Made by a program: the position numbers and the translations under genes | Notes under the pieces: generated by a model | What the model was told of the DNA's origin: nothing | The model's input: the letters and a program-made list of their open reading frames with translations, nothing else | The model's database searches: none | In this document: positions 1 through 7,616 of the stretch, one piece after another | How the letters are laid out: each line of letters opens with the position of its first letter | Position numbering within the stretch: the first letter of the stretch is position 1 | Assembly (NCBI RefSeq): GCF_013874595.1 | Contig: NZ_CP059431.1 | Location: 372,001 to 436,000, forward strand | Direction of reading: 5' to 3' | DNA length: 64,000 nt | From: Flavobacterium sp. xlx-214 | GTDB taxonomy: Bacteria > Bacteroidota > Bacteroidia > Flavobacteriales > Flavobacteriaceae

Positions 1-1180
1 AGTAAGCTGCCGTTGCTTTCCAAATGTATTGATTAAACACTTTGTTATCTTTAGCTACTTGATTGATCCATTTTAACTGATCTGCATTTATTTTAGTTTT
101 TAAATCTTTTCTGATTTTTTTAGTATCGATATCTAACGAGTCATAAGCCGTGTAAGTATTAATACTTTGCTCATTGATGTTTACCCAACGCGATAATAAG
201 AAATCTAAATGACGCGAAGCCGGATTTTGTTTGTACAAATCTTGCATAGCATCAAAACCATTGGTGTAATATCCTTGTAAGGCATACAAAGCTTCATCGC
301 CACCTAATGATGTTGATTTGTTTAAAGAACTTTTAAAAGCGGCATCATCTAACGGTTTGTAATCAAACAAACACGAAGCCATTAAAGGTTTAAAATCATT
401 AAAAATCTCAGCAAACAATACATTGGCTTGCTCGTAATTTTTTAAACTTTTATACGCACCCGCCACATAACTTAATCCGCGGTAATACAAACTGTTTTTA
501 GGTTGCGATGCGCTTGTTTCATTAAAAAAGGCAATAACCGAAGCTCTGTCATCCGAATAAAACTTGGTACGCAACACCTGAAACCACACACGGTTTTTAA
601 AAAAGGCATCGTTTTGCGATACATCTTTTTTATACAGATTTTCTACCTTGGTTGTAAAACTACTTTCGGCATTTAACTGTTTGCGCTCATTATAATCCCA
701 ATAATTATAGGTTTGATTAGAATAGGTTTCAATACCACGTGCTACCATTACAAACAATACAAATTTTTGCGACTTTTCATCGTTTAAATCTAAGCTGTAT
801 TTAAACTTTTGTTTTTTAAACTCGGCCTCTACATTTTTAGCTTTAGCAACATTTGCAAGCGTGCTGTTTAAATCTTTATCAAACAAGAAATATTCAACTA
901 CTTCTGGTTTGTACTTTTTTAAATACTTGGTCCAATCTTCAACAGTTTCATCTTTAAACTGATCAGTGGTAGATGGTAAACTGTATCCGTTATAAAAAAT
1001 AGTATAATCGTCGTAAAAAAACGGTTCATAGTCTTTATCAAAAACGGTTACTTCTGGAGAGAAAATAGAGGAATAGCCACTACCCCACCATCCATCGGCG
1101 CAACCATAAGCGTAGGTTCCGTACCCAAAAACGGCTGTTAAACTACCAACGGCTAACAGCTTTAAAATCTTCTTTTTCAT
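1..1180 (-). CDS. Exported protein of unknown function, C-terminus beyond window edge
   Basis: The frame is open from the ATG at 1178-1180 to the left edge, so about 393 codons are visible and the 3' end is missing. The N-terminus (MKKKILKLLAVGSLTAVFG) is a signal peptide. A Gly/Trp/Tyr-rich stretch (CADGWWGSGYSS) follows, then a long helical body rich in Lys, Asp and Tyr with paired-helix character (LYYRGLSYVAGAYKSLKNY), which could be TPR-like; that is inference. I do not recognise the family. The start lies inside the 3' end of the upstream lipoprotein gene (38-bp overlap), so the two are probably translationally coupled and act together outside the cytoplasm. Confidence 0.85.
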   Translation of the reverse strand, partial: MKKKILKLLAVGSLTAVFGYGTYAYGCADGWWGSGYSSIFSPEVTVFDKDYEPFFYDDYTIFYNGYSLPSTTDQFKDETVEDWTKYLKKYKPEVVEYFLFDKDLNSTLANVAKAKNVEAEFKKQKFKYSLDLNDEKSQKFVLFVMVARGIETYSNQTYNYWDYNERKQLNAESSFTTKVENLYKKDVSQNDAFFKNRVWFQVLRTKFYSDDRASVIAFFNETSASQPKNSLYYRGLSYVAGAYKSLKNYEQANVLFAEIFNDFKPLMASCLFDYKPLDDAAFKSSLNKSTSLGGDEALYALQGYYTNGFDAMQDLYKQNPASRHLDFLLSRWVNINEQSINTYTAYDSLDIDTKKIRKDLKTKINADQLKWINQVAKDNKVFNQYIWKATAAY

Positions 1181-2126
1181 ATGCTTTTAAATTCTTTTCG
1201 TTTAAATCGTAAAATATAATTTCGTTTGGTTTATTGGTACTGTATTTCTTAATATCAGCAATCATTTCTTTAAGTTGCGATGCGGTTACAGCTTCTAACT
1301 TTACTTCATCGTTTTTAGCTAAAAACCTTCCTTTGTAAACAATATCATTTAGTACTTTGTATCTGTTATCGCTTATTTTTTCAAAAACATCCGTCGTAAA
1401 ATCTTGCTCTTGTAAGCCACCAATAAGGTTTACCACTTGATTATTTCGTATATGTACACCCCAACTAAAAATAGGCAACGCAATATTTAAGGGCAACTTG
1501 TAATTTTGCAAACCACGTATGTATTTATGCGCAATGGTTTGGGTATAAATGGAGTTATCATTATTTGCGCCAATAACGCCCATATTGTAATACATTAAAG
1601 TACCCAAATTTACTTTAGGCACGCCAGTTTTTTCGGGATATTTAATTTGATGCAAACGAATAGTAGCCGATAAATGAGCATGGCGTTTTTTAAAAGCTTC
1701 GATAAATGCAAAATAATGCTCTTTTGACTGCAAAGACCAATCACAATCAAACTGAATTTCATCAACTGTAACTCCTGCTGTTTTATTAATTTGCTGGATG
1801 TAATTGTACACGTTTTGTGCTAAAGAATCGGTAGCTAAAGGTTTTAAAAACACTTCGTTTTTAATATACACAACGGGCACTACTTTGTAATTTGTAGGCT
1901 TGTTTGTAAATACAATAGGTGCAACAGGTATGGGGATATTGTTTTGTAGGGCAACATCAAAATAACGTATGTACAGTTTTTGCACATTAAGCTCTTTTAA
2001 ATAGTTTTCTTCTGTTGCCGATAGACTAAAATTGGTACGCCAAAAATAAAAACTAATGTTTACAGGCTCGGTTTTCGTTGTACAAGCAACCAATAGAAGC
2101 ACTAATATTACGACATACTTTTTCAT
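1143..2126 (-). CDS. Lipoprotein with possible glycosidase-like barrel (DUF3142-like?)
   Basis: 327 residues. A lipobox (LLVAC, Cys15) after a short hydrophobic stretch marks it as a lipoprotein. The body alternates short strands and helices: an early LYIRYFDV strand, VDEIQFDCDWS near residue 125, LGTLMYYNMG and LNIALPIFSWG. This pattern resembles the beta/alpha barrel of DUF3142/glycoside-hydrolase-like proteins, in which an acidic residue ends a core strand. I offer that only as a weak family guess; no catalytic pair can be assigned. The gene overlaps the next gene downstream by 38 bp, which indicates one transcript. Confidence 0.85.
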   Translation of the reverse strand: MKKYVVILVLLLVACTTKTEPVNISFYFWRTNFSLSATEENYLKELNVQKLYIRYFDVALQNNIPIPVAPIVFTNKPTNYKVVPVVYIKNEVFLKPLATDSLAQNVYNYIQQINKTAGVTVDEIQFDCDWSLQSKEHYFAFIEAFKKRHAHLSATIRLHQIKYPEKTGVPKVNLGTLMYYNMGVIGANNDNSIYTQTIAHKYIRGLQNYKLPLNIALPIFSWGVHIRNNQVVNLIGGLQEQDFTTDVFEKISDNRYKVLNDIVYKGRFLAKNDEVKLEAVTASQLKEMIADIKKYSTNKPNEIIFYDLNEKNLKAYEKEDFKAVSRW

Positions 2127-2181
2127 GCCTCAAAATTACAAAAAGATTAGGCTTAAAAAATAGCTGTAGGTAGGGATTTTT

Positions 2182-2607
2182 TTATTCTATAGTTTCACCT
2201 TTTACTAAGGGAACTATTTCATGAGTTTGAAAAGCATCTTCGTATTTCACAAAAACAGGAGTGGCTCCTAAACCTTTAAAAGTAAAATAAACGCTGTAGC
2301 CTTTTTTAGCATCGCCCGAAACGTTGATGGTTTTTAACACCAATTTTTTATTCATTTGTTCTGCTCTTAAATAGGCATCGTTTTGTGTAATGTGTGCGTA
2401 TTTTTCAAAATTACTAGGATTACCCACTTGTAAGGTATCGCCAACCGTAATAACAGTGCCATTTTGAGAAAGATATTCCGTAAACGTACCTGCCTTGGTT
2501 AAATTACCAAATTCTGCACGTTTTACTTTTTTATTTTGCGCCATTGTTGTACCACCACTAACAATGCAAATAAGTAAGATTATTATTTTTAAAAGATTGC
2601 TTTTCAT
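2182..2607 (-). CDS. Small exported protein, unknown function
   Basis: 141 residues with a clear signal peptide (hydrophobic core IIILLICIVSGG, likely cleavage after TMAQ near residue 24). The mature part of about 117 residues is predicted mostly beta (GTVITVGDTLQVGNPSNF, KGYSVYFTFKGLG) with no Cys, so probably a small periplasmic beta-rich protein. I do not recognise the family. It lies 55 bp upstream of the lipoprotein pair on the same strand and may share their transcript. A 22-bp motif upstream at 2647-2668 recurs exactly in front of the next exported-protein gene, suggesting shared control. Confidence 0.8.
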   Translation of the reverse strand: MKSNLLKIIILLICIVSGGTTMAQNKKVKRAEFGNLTKAGTFTEYLSQNGTVITVGDTLQVGNPSNFEKYAHITQNDAYLRAEQMNKKLVLKTINVSGDAKKGYSVYFTFKGLGATPVFVKYEDAFQTHEIVPLVKGETIE

Positions 2608-2646
2608 AGCTTAACTATTTTAGTTAATTAAAAGTAATCATTTTTA

Positions 2647-2668
2647 ATGTTAAATCACATTATTTTTT
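2647..2668. repeat. 22-bp direct repeat, copy 1
   Basis: The plus strand reads atgttaaatcacatta followed by six T. The same 22 bases occur at 3732-3753 in the same orientation. Both copies lie upstream of minus-strand genes for exported proteins (40 bp before the start at 2607, 66 bp before the start at 3666). A shared promoter or operator element, or a small local duplication, would explain this; the sequence alone does not decide. Confidence 0.6.
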
Positions 2669-2691
2669 ATGATGAACATTTATTTGAAATT

Positions 2692-2722
2692 AAAAAAACG
2701 AAAAGGAATCCTTTTCGTTTCA
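2692..2722 (-). terminator. Intrinsic terminator after the T9SS cargo gene
   Basis: Nearly perfect palindrome at 2696-2720 (arms aaacgaaaagga and tccttttcgttt). Read on the minus strand it is followed by a run of seven T. It lies just past the stop codon at 2743. Confidence 0.75.
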
Positions 2723-2742
2723 TTCTTATGTACAATCAAAAT

Positions 2743-3666
2743 TTACTTTTTAATTACCTTTTCAACTTTTGTACCTACATTAGTATTAATTACTAATAAA
2801 TAGCTACCACTAGCTAAATCTGAAATATTAATATTTTGGAAATTATTATCAATTGATTTTAGTAGCTTACCATTTATGTTTAATATTTGGATATTTTTTA
2901 TTAAAATTGATTTATCCATATTTACAAATAAATAATTTGTTGTAGGATTAGGATATATTTTAAAAGAGTCCAATAAAAAAGTTTCGTTTTTTAAAATACA
3001 ATTAAAATTATAAACACCTTTTACAATCCAACTATTATAAGGTGTATTTCCATTGATAGCGGTATTTTTATCATCCACAACAATACAAATCGGAGGCTCA
3101 ACACCATTCATTTGCCTTCTTATATCTATTTCCATATTATTAACATTTGTATTATTACCATTGGCAAGGTAAATACCTCCTAAATGTAATGTTAAAATGT
3201 TAATAGCTTCTACCTTATGAACTTTTTTGTTTTTTTCTAAATTTATGATACTTAATTTGTTTTGTGGAACAGCATCAATTACTGTATTACTACAATACAA
3301 CTCTTCTAAATTAATATTTTGCGATAAATCTAAATTGGTTAGATTATTTTGGATACAATTAAGAACTTTTAAATTTACGTTTTTGGATAAATCTAAATTT
3401 GTCACTGGTTGATAGGGAATGTGTAATTCTTCTAAAGAAATAAAACTTTCTAGTCCGGTAAAATTATTAATTAGATACCCATGTATTACATCTATTTTTT
3501 TAACATTTACTACATCGCTTGTTAAAATCTGACCGTTTATTGTTTTATCACTATCTATATTTGTGTCTATCAAGTATTGTTCAAAAACGGTATCAGGTAT
3601 TAAAGTAATTTGCGAATTTACAAGAAAAGGCAAAAGTATTAAAATAGCTAAAATTGACTTTTTCAT
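2743..3666 (-). CDS. T9SS-secreted leucine-rich repeat protein
   Basis: 307 residues from the ATG at 3664-3666. That start is preferred over an upstream in-frame start because it places a signal peptide (MKKSILAILILLPFLVNSQ) at the N-terminus. The N-terminal third has the Bacteroidota LRR pattern: an IPDTVFEQYLIDTNIDSD entry motif, then NLTNLDLSQNINLEELYCSN-type repeats. The last 70 or so residues (IYPNPTTNYLFVNM, LLKSI, SGSYLLVI, KVIKK) form a type A sorting domain that directs proteins through the type IX secretion system to the cell surface, where it is removed. It is probably a surface binding protein; its ligand is unknown. The few repeats make it short for this class. Confidence 0.9.
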   Translation of the reverse strand: MKKSILAILILLPFLVNSQITLIPDTVFEQYLIDTNIDSDKTINGQILTSDVVNVKKIDVIHGYLINNFTGLESFISLEELHIPYQPVTNLDLSKNVNLKVLNCIQNNLTNLDLSQNINLEELYCSNTVIDAVPQNKLSIINLEKNKKVHKVEAINILTLHLGGIYLANGNNTNVNNMEIDIRRQMNGVEPPICIVVDDKNTAINGNTPYNSWIVKGVYNFNCILKNETFLLDSFKIYPNPTTNYLFVNMDKSILIKNIQILNINGKLLKSIDNNFQNINISDLASGSYLLVINTNVGTKVEKVIKK

Positions 3667-3731
3667 AATTACTAAATTATTTAAACAAAAACTAAAATAA
3701 ACAAACATAAAGCATAAATATAATTATTTTT

Positions 3732-3753
3732 ATGTTAAATCACATTATTTTTT
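3732..3753. repeat. 22-bp direct repeat, copy 2
   Basis: Identical to 2647-2668. This copy covers the stop codon (3745-3747) of the upstream lipoprotein gene and lies 66 bp before the start of the T9SS cargo gene at 3666. Confidence 0.6.
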
Positions 3754-4107
3754 CCAATGAGTAATTTCTGAACTTACATAAGTAGAGTCTGCTAGAAAAT
3801 TCACGATAAATATTTTTGTTTCTACAGGATCGATATCCCAACCATAATCTACAAAAATGTCATATTTCAAAGTTAAATCATCATCCGATTTTCCACCGCC
3901 ATTTGTTCCTAACAGTTTTACAACATCATTATAATGCATACCTGATTTTAAATATTTTGTTTGTAAATCTTTAATCATAGGTTCACGATGGTTGTAATCA
4001 ATATCATTTATAGTATTCCAACCTTCTCTATTAAATGGAACTTGATTTGTACATGAGGTAACAAAAATCATTATGAATAAAAATAATAGTGAATAAGTGG
4101 TTTTCAT
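3745..4107 (-). CDS. Small lipoprotein, unknown function
   Basis: 120 residues. A lipobox (VTSC, Cys19) follows a hydrophobic stretch, so the mature protein of about 100 residues is lipid-anchored. The segment LKSGMHYNDVVKLLGTNGG resembles the GMxxxxVxxLLG motif of BamE/SmpA-fold lipoproteins, and the strand pattern that follows (LTLKYDIFVDYG, KIFIVNFLADS) fits such a fold; this is inference from a short motif. A terminator lies upstream, so the gene starts its own transcript. It may be read together with the T9SS cargo gene 78 bp downstream. Confidence 0.8.
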   Translation of the reverse strand: MKTTYSLLFLFIMIFVTSCTNQVPFNREGWNTINDIDYNHREPMIKDLQTKYLKSGMHYNDVVKLLGTNGGGKSDDDLTLKYDIFVDYGWDIDPVETKIFIVNFLADSTYVSSEITHWKK

Positions 4108-4146
4108 GCTAAAAATATATTTTCACTAATATATAAAATCTATCAA

Positions 4147-4186
4147 ACAAAAACCCCGACAGAGTTTAGAACTCTATCGGGGTTAA
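4147..4186 (-). terminator. Intrinsic terminator after the S46 peptidase gene
   Basis: Arms aaccccgacagagtt (4152-4166) and aactctatcggggtt (4170-4184) pair with one mismatch. On the minus strand the stem is followed by TTTTTGTTTG. Confidence 0.85.
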
Positions 4187-4209
4187 TAAATCATAGTATC
4201 TTAAAAAGA

Positions 4210-6363
4210 TTACTTAATAATCTTTAATTCATTAATGATGTTGGTTGCACCAGCGTATTTATCAATGATGAACAATACGTAACGAATGTCAACATTAATG
4301 GTACGTTGTAATTTAGGATCAAAAATAACATCGCCAGCCATTGCTTCAATGTTACCATCAAAAGCTAAACCAATTAACTCACCTTTACCATTTAATACTG
4401 GTGAACCTGAGTTACCACCTGTAATATCATGATCAGTTAAGAAGTTAACATGTAAAGAACCGTCTTTATCTGCATACTGACCGTAATCTTTAGCATTGTA
4501 TAAATCGATTAAACGTTGTGGGTTTTCAAACTCTTCATCACCTGCTTTGTGTTTAGCAATGGTTCCGTCTAATGTAGTATACCAGTTTTCTTTAGCATCG
4601 TTAACTTTGTTTCCACGTGGTAAATCAATTACTTTACCATACGTTAAACGTAATGTAGAGTTAGCATCTGGATAATATTTTGTTTTAGGATTTGCTTTGC
4701 GTAAACCATCAACCAACTTACGGAACGCTACATCGTATTTCTCTTTTAATGGAGCAATAGTTGCAGGTTGTTCGCGGTACTTTGTTAATAAATCAGTAGA
4801 GATTTTGTATAATTCATCGTTCTCAATCATTGATTTATCTGGATGTTTCAAGTATTTCTCTAATAAATCTTTTGATGAGAAAACACTTCCTGCAAAAGCT
4901 TTATCAACTACTTTGGTGAAATCGTTATTGTTTTTAGCACCTAATTCTTTTACATAAGAAGCCACATTATATCCTGTAGATTTAGTAGCATATAAATTTA
5001 ACTGACGTGCTAACATTTCTGCCTCTAACGGACCATGAAATTCTTTATACGCAGCTTCAATTCCTTCTTCTAATCTTGGACGCATTTCTGCACGTTTTGC
5101 CTCATTTTCATTAGCATACTGAATTAACGCACTACCAAAACTATAAGGTAAAGTTGCTAAATTAGACGTACGTAAAATAGTCATTAAATAATTATCATGA
5201 CGTGCTTTTTCATTGGTAGCTGCGTAATATGCGTTGATATCAGCCACTACTGTTCCGTACTCTTCTTTATTTTGCTTTTTGTTAGCCCATTTATTAAAAT
5301 CGGCCTCATTTTTACGCTTAGTATCTGCTGTTTTTTGCTCTGTTAAAGCATCAATCATTCCTTGACGGTTTTTCCAGTAGTTTGCAACACCTGCATATTT
5401 ACTAGCGTATGCTAAACGAACCTCATCGCTTTTATCCATGTATTTTTTCATTACATCCATACCTAAACGAGAACCTTCAACCCAAGCAGGATATGAATAA
5501 GCTACGTTTTGTTGGATTCCTTCAGCAGGCATCCAACGGTTAGTTTTACCTGGATATCCTAAAATCATAGAAAAATCACCTTGTTTTAACCCTTTAATAT
5601 TTACAGGTAAAAAGTGTTTAGGTTTTAAAGGCACGTTGTTAGCTGAATAATCTGCAGGATTACCGTTTGCATCTCCATATACACGGAAAATAGAGAAATC
5701 TCCTGTGTGGCGTGGCCATTCCCAGTTATCTGTATCGCCACCGTATTTACCAATTGATGCAGGAGGAGTTCCTACTAAACGTACATCGGTATAATCTTGA
5801 TACACAAAATAGTAATACTCATTTCCTTGAAAAAACGAACGAACCGAAACTGTATATTTACCACCTTCGTTGTTTTCTTTCTGAATTTTTGCAATTTCTT
5901 GGTTGATTGCTTTTTCACGCTCAGCCTCGGTCATATTTTTATTTACAACACCTAAAATACGTTTTGAAACATCGTCCATACGTACAAAGAAACGTACCGA
6001 AATATCTTTTGGTTTGCGTTCATCAGCTTTAGTTTTAGCCCAAAAACCATTGGTTAAGATATCATCTTGCGGAGTAGATAACTCGGCAATTTTATCATAT
6101 CCACAGTGGTGATTTGTTAGAACCAAACCTTGATCCGAAATAATTTCGGCAGTACAACCACCGTCAAACTGTACAATAGCATCTTTTAAAGAGTGATTGT
6201 TAATGCTATAAATTTCATCTGCGGTTAACTGCAGACCCATTTTTTGCATGTCGCGGTGATTTAAACGTTCAATAAACATTAAAAACCACATTCCTTCGTT
6301 TGCAAACATACCCAAAGGCATTGCCAGCATAAACAACGAAAGTACTAAGCTTAATTTTTTCAT
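4210..6363 (-). CDS. S46 family dipeptidyl-peptidase, DPP7-like
   Basis: 717 residues, the usual length of the family. After a signal peptide (to about A21) come the chymotrypsin-fold hallmarks: LVLTNHHCGY with the catalytic His at 85/86, the family signature GGDTDNWEWPRHTGDF containing the Asp region, and TGGNSGSPV with the nucleophile at Ser652. The residue 18 after this Ser is Gly (AFDGN). In characterised S46 enzymes this site is Gly in DPP7 (hydrophobic P1) and Arg in DPP11 (acidic P1), so a DPP7-type preference is inferred. These periplasmic enzymes cut dipeptides from peptide N-termini and support peptide nutrition. The gene is monocistronic, with its own terminator. A TATCTTCG box at 6391-6398 (minus) is one mismatch from the TAnnTTTG promoter element. 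Confidence 0.95.
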   Translation of the reverse strand: MKKLSLVLSLFMLAMPLGMFANEGMWFLMFIERLNHRDMQKMGLQLTADEIYSINNHSLKDAIVQFDGGCTAEIISDQGLVLTNHHCGYDKIAELSTPQDDILTNGFWAKTKADERKPKDISVRFFVRMDDVSKRILGVVNKNMTEAEREKAINQEIAKIQKENNEGGKYTVSVRSFFQGNEYYYFVYQDYTDVRLVGTPPASIGKYGGDTDNWEWPRHTGDFSIFRVYGDANGNPADYSANNVPLKPKHFLPVNIKGLKQGDFSMILGYPGKTNRWMPAEGIQQNVAYSYPAWVEGSRLGMDVMKKYMDKSDEVRLAYASKYAGVANYWKNRQGMIDALTEQKTADTKRKNEADFNKWANKKQNKEEYGTVVADINAYYAATNEKARHDNYLMTILRTSNLATLPYSFGSALIQYANENEAKRAEMRPRLEEGIEAAYKEFHGPLEAEMLARQLNLYATKSTGYNVASYVKELGAKNNNDFTKVVDKAFAGSVFSSKDLLEKYLKHPDKSMIENDELYKISTDLLTKYREQPATIAPLKEKYDVAFRKLVDGLRKANPKTKYYPDANSTLRLTYGKVIDLPRGNKVNDAKENWYTTLDGTIAKHKAGDEEFENPQRLIDLYNAKDYGQYADKDGSLHVNFLTDHDITGGNSGSPVLNGKGELIGLAFDGNIEAMAGDVIFDPKLQRTINVDIRYVLFIIDKYAGATNIINELKIIK

Positions 6364-6492
6364 TATTTTGATGATTTTTTTTCTGTATTGCGAAGATACT
6401 TATTTTTTACGATTGCTTTTAACATTTAATAAAAATGTAACATCATCAATTGATTTTTTAGTTATATTTATATAAATTAAAATTGATGAACT

Positions 6493-6951
6493 ATGGGATT
6501 ATTTTCTTTTATTAAGGAAAAAGGAGCTAAAATATTTGGCTCAAAAGAAGCAGCTGCACCAGTTGAAGAACAAAAAACATTGCAAGCACAAGCCTTACTT
6601 GATTATGTAAAACAGTTAGGTTTACCTTACAATCGATTAAAATTATCGGTTACTGATGATGATGTAAAACTTGAAGGTGAAGTAGCTTCACAAGAAGATG
6701 CTGAAAAAATTGTTTTAGCAGTTGGTAATGTTGAAGGAGTTGACCAAGTTGACAACTTAATGACAGTTGCTACACCTGCGCCACAAGCAAAATTTTATAC
6801 AGTACAAAGCGGCGATACGCTTTCTAAAGTATCAAAAGATTTTTATGGTGATGCTAATAAGTACAACACTATTTTTGAAGCAAACAAACCTATGCTTACA
6901 CATCCTGACAAAATTTATCCTGGTCAGGTTTTAAGAATACCTAATTTATAA
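6493..6951 (+). CDS. lysM: BON-LysM protein, Kbp (YgaU) homologue
   Basis: 152 residues without a signal peptide, aligning end to end with E. coli Kbp/YgaU: start MGLFSFIKEKGAKIFG, BON domain about residues 30-95 (VAVGNVEGV in Kbp versus VLAVGNVEGVDQVDN here), LysM domain about residues 100-151 (FYTVQSGDTLSKVSKDFYG ending KIYPGQVLRIP). E. coli Kbp binds potassium ions and changes conformation in the cytoplasm; the role in Bacteroidota is not established. The linker is AP-rich. It stands alone between divergent and convergent neighbours and ends at a strong terminator. Confidence 0.92.
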   Translation: MGLFSFIKEKGAKIFGSKEAAAPVEEQKTLQAQALLDYVKQLGLPYNRLKLSVTDDDVKLEGEVASQEDAEKIVLAVGNVEGVDQVDNLMTVATPAPQAKFYTVQSGDTLSKVSKDFYGDANKYNTIFEANKPMLTHPDKIYPGQVLRIPNL

Positions 6952-6956
6952 ACTGA

Positions 6957-6990
6957 GAAAGCCTTTCATTAATTTGAAAGGCTTTTTTTT
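6957..6990 (+). terminator. Intrinsic terminator after lysM
   Basis: Stem agcctttca (6960-6968) / tgaaaggct (6975-6983) followed by eight T. It abuts the stop codon of the convergent response-regulator gene and could serve both directions, though it is stronger on the plus strand. Confidence 0.85.
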
Positions 6991-7616
6991 TACAAAGGCA
7001 ACTGATGTGCTTTTGAAACTAATTCTGCTACATTTTTTGCTTTAAACTTATGCAGTATATTTTTTCTATGAGTATCAACCGTAAAAGGACTTAAAAACAG
7101 CTCGTCGGCTATTTTATTACTTGTTTTCCCTTCAATTAATAATCGTAAAATTTCTTTTTCGCGTTTTGTTAATTTAGGCACTTCATCTAAATCTCTTGCC
7201 GAAGGTTTACTAATGATTTCTTTCACTTCTTTACTAAAAACAATATTTCCGTTCATAGCCTGTGTAATACATTGTAAAAGCTCGTTCATAGAAGCGTTTT
7301 TTAACAAATAACCACTTGCTCCATTTTTTATTGCTTCAAGAATAACACTTCGTTCAGAACGATTGCTTACCATAAGTACCACCATTTCTGGATGTTTTTC
7401 TTTTATTTCTTTGCATAATACAACACCATTAATATCGGGTAGTTCAATATCAATTAAAACTACATCGACCAAATTGTTCTTAAGAAACAACAAAATACCA
7501 GCGCCTTCTTCAAAAGCACCAATTATTTCTGTATTTTCATTTTCAGACAAAAGTTGTTTAAAACCCTGTAATACAATAGGATGATCATCTACAATGGCAA
7601 TTTTAATTTTCTGCAT
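6990..7616 (-). CDS. NarL/LuxR-family response regulator
   Basis: 208 residues. The receiver domain spans about 1-120: acidic pocket DD at 10-11, phospho-acceptor Asp56 in VVLIDIELP, conserved Lys in SGYLLKNAS. A GerE-type helix-turn-helix covers about 145-205 (LTKREKEILRLLIEGKTSNKIADELFLSPFTVDTHRKNIL). It is the transcriptional output of the histidine kinase encoded just upstream. The two genes overlap by 14 bp, which indicates coupled translation and a cognate pair. Targets are unknown. Confidence 0.95.
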   Translation of the reverse strand: MQKIKIAIVDDHPIVLQGFKQLLSENENTEIIGAFEEGAGILLFLKNNLVDVVLIDIELPDINGVVLCKEIKEKHPEMVVLMVSNRSERSVILEAIKNGASGYLLKNASMNELLQCITQAMNGNIVFSKEVKEIISKPSARDLDEVPKLTKREKEILRLLIEGKTSNKIADELFLSPFTVDTHRKNILHKFKAKNVAELVSKAHQLPL

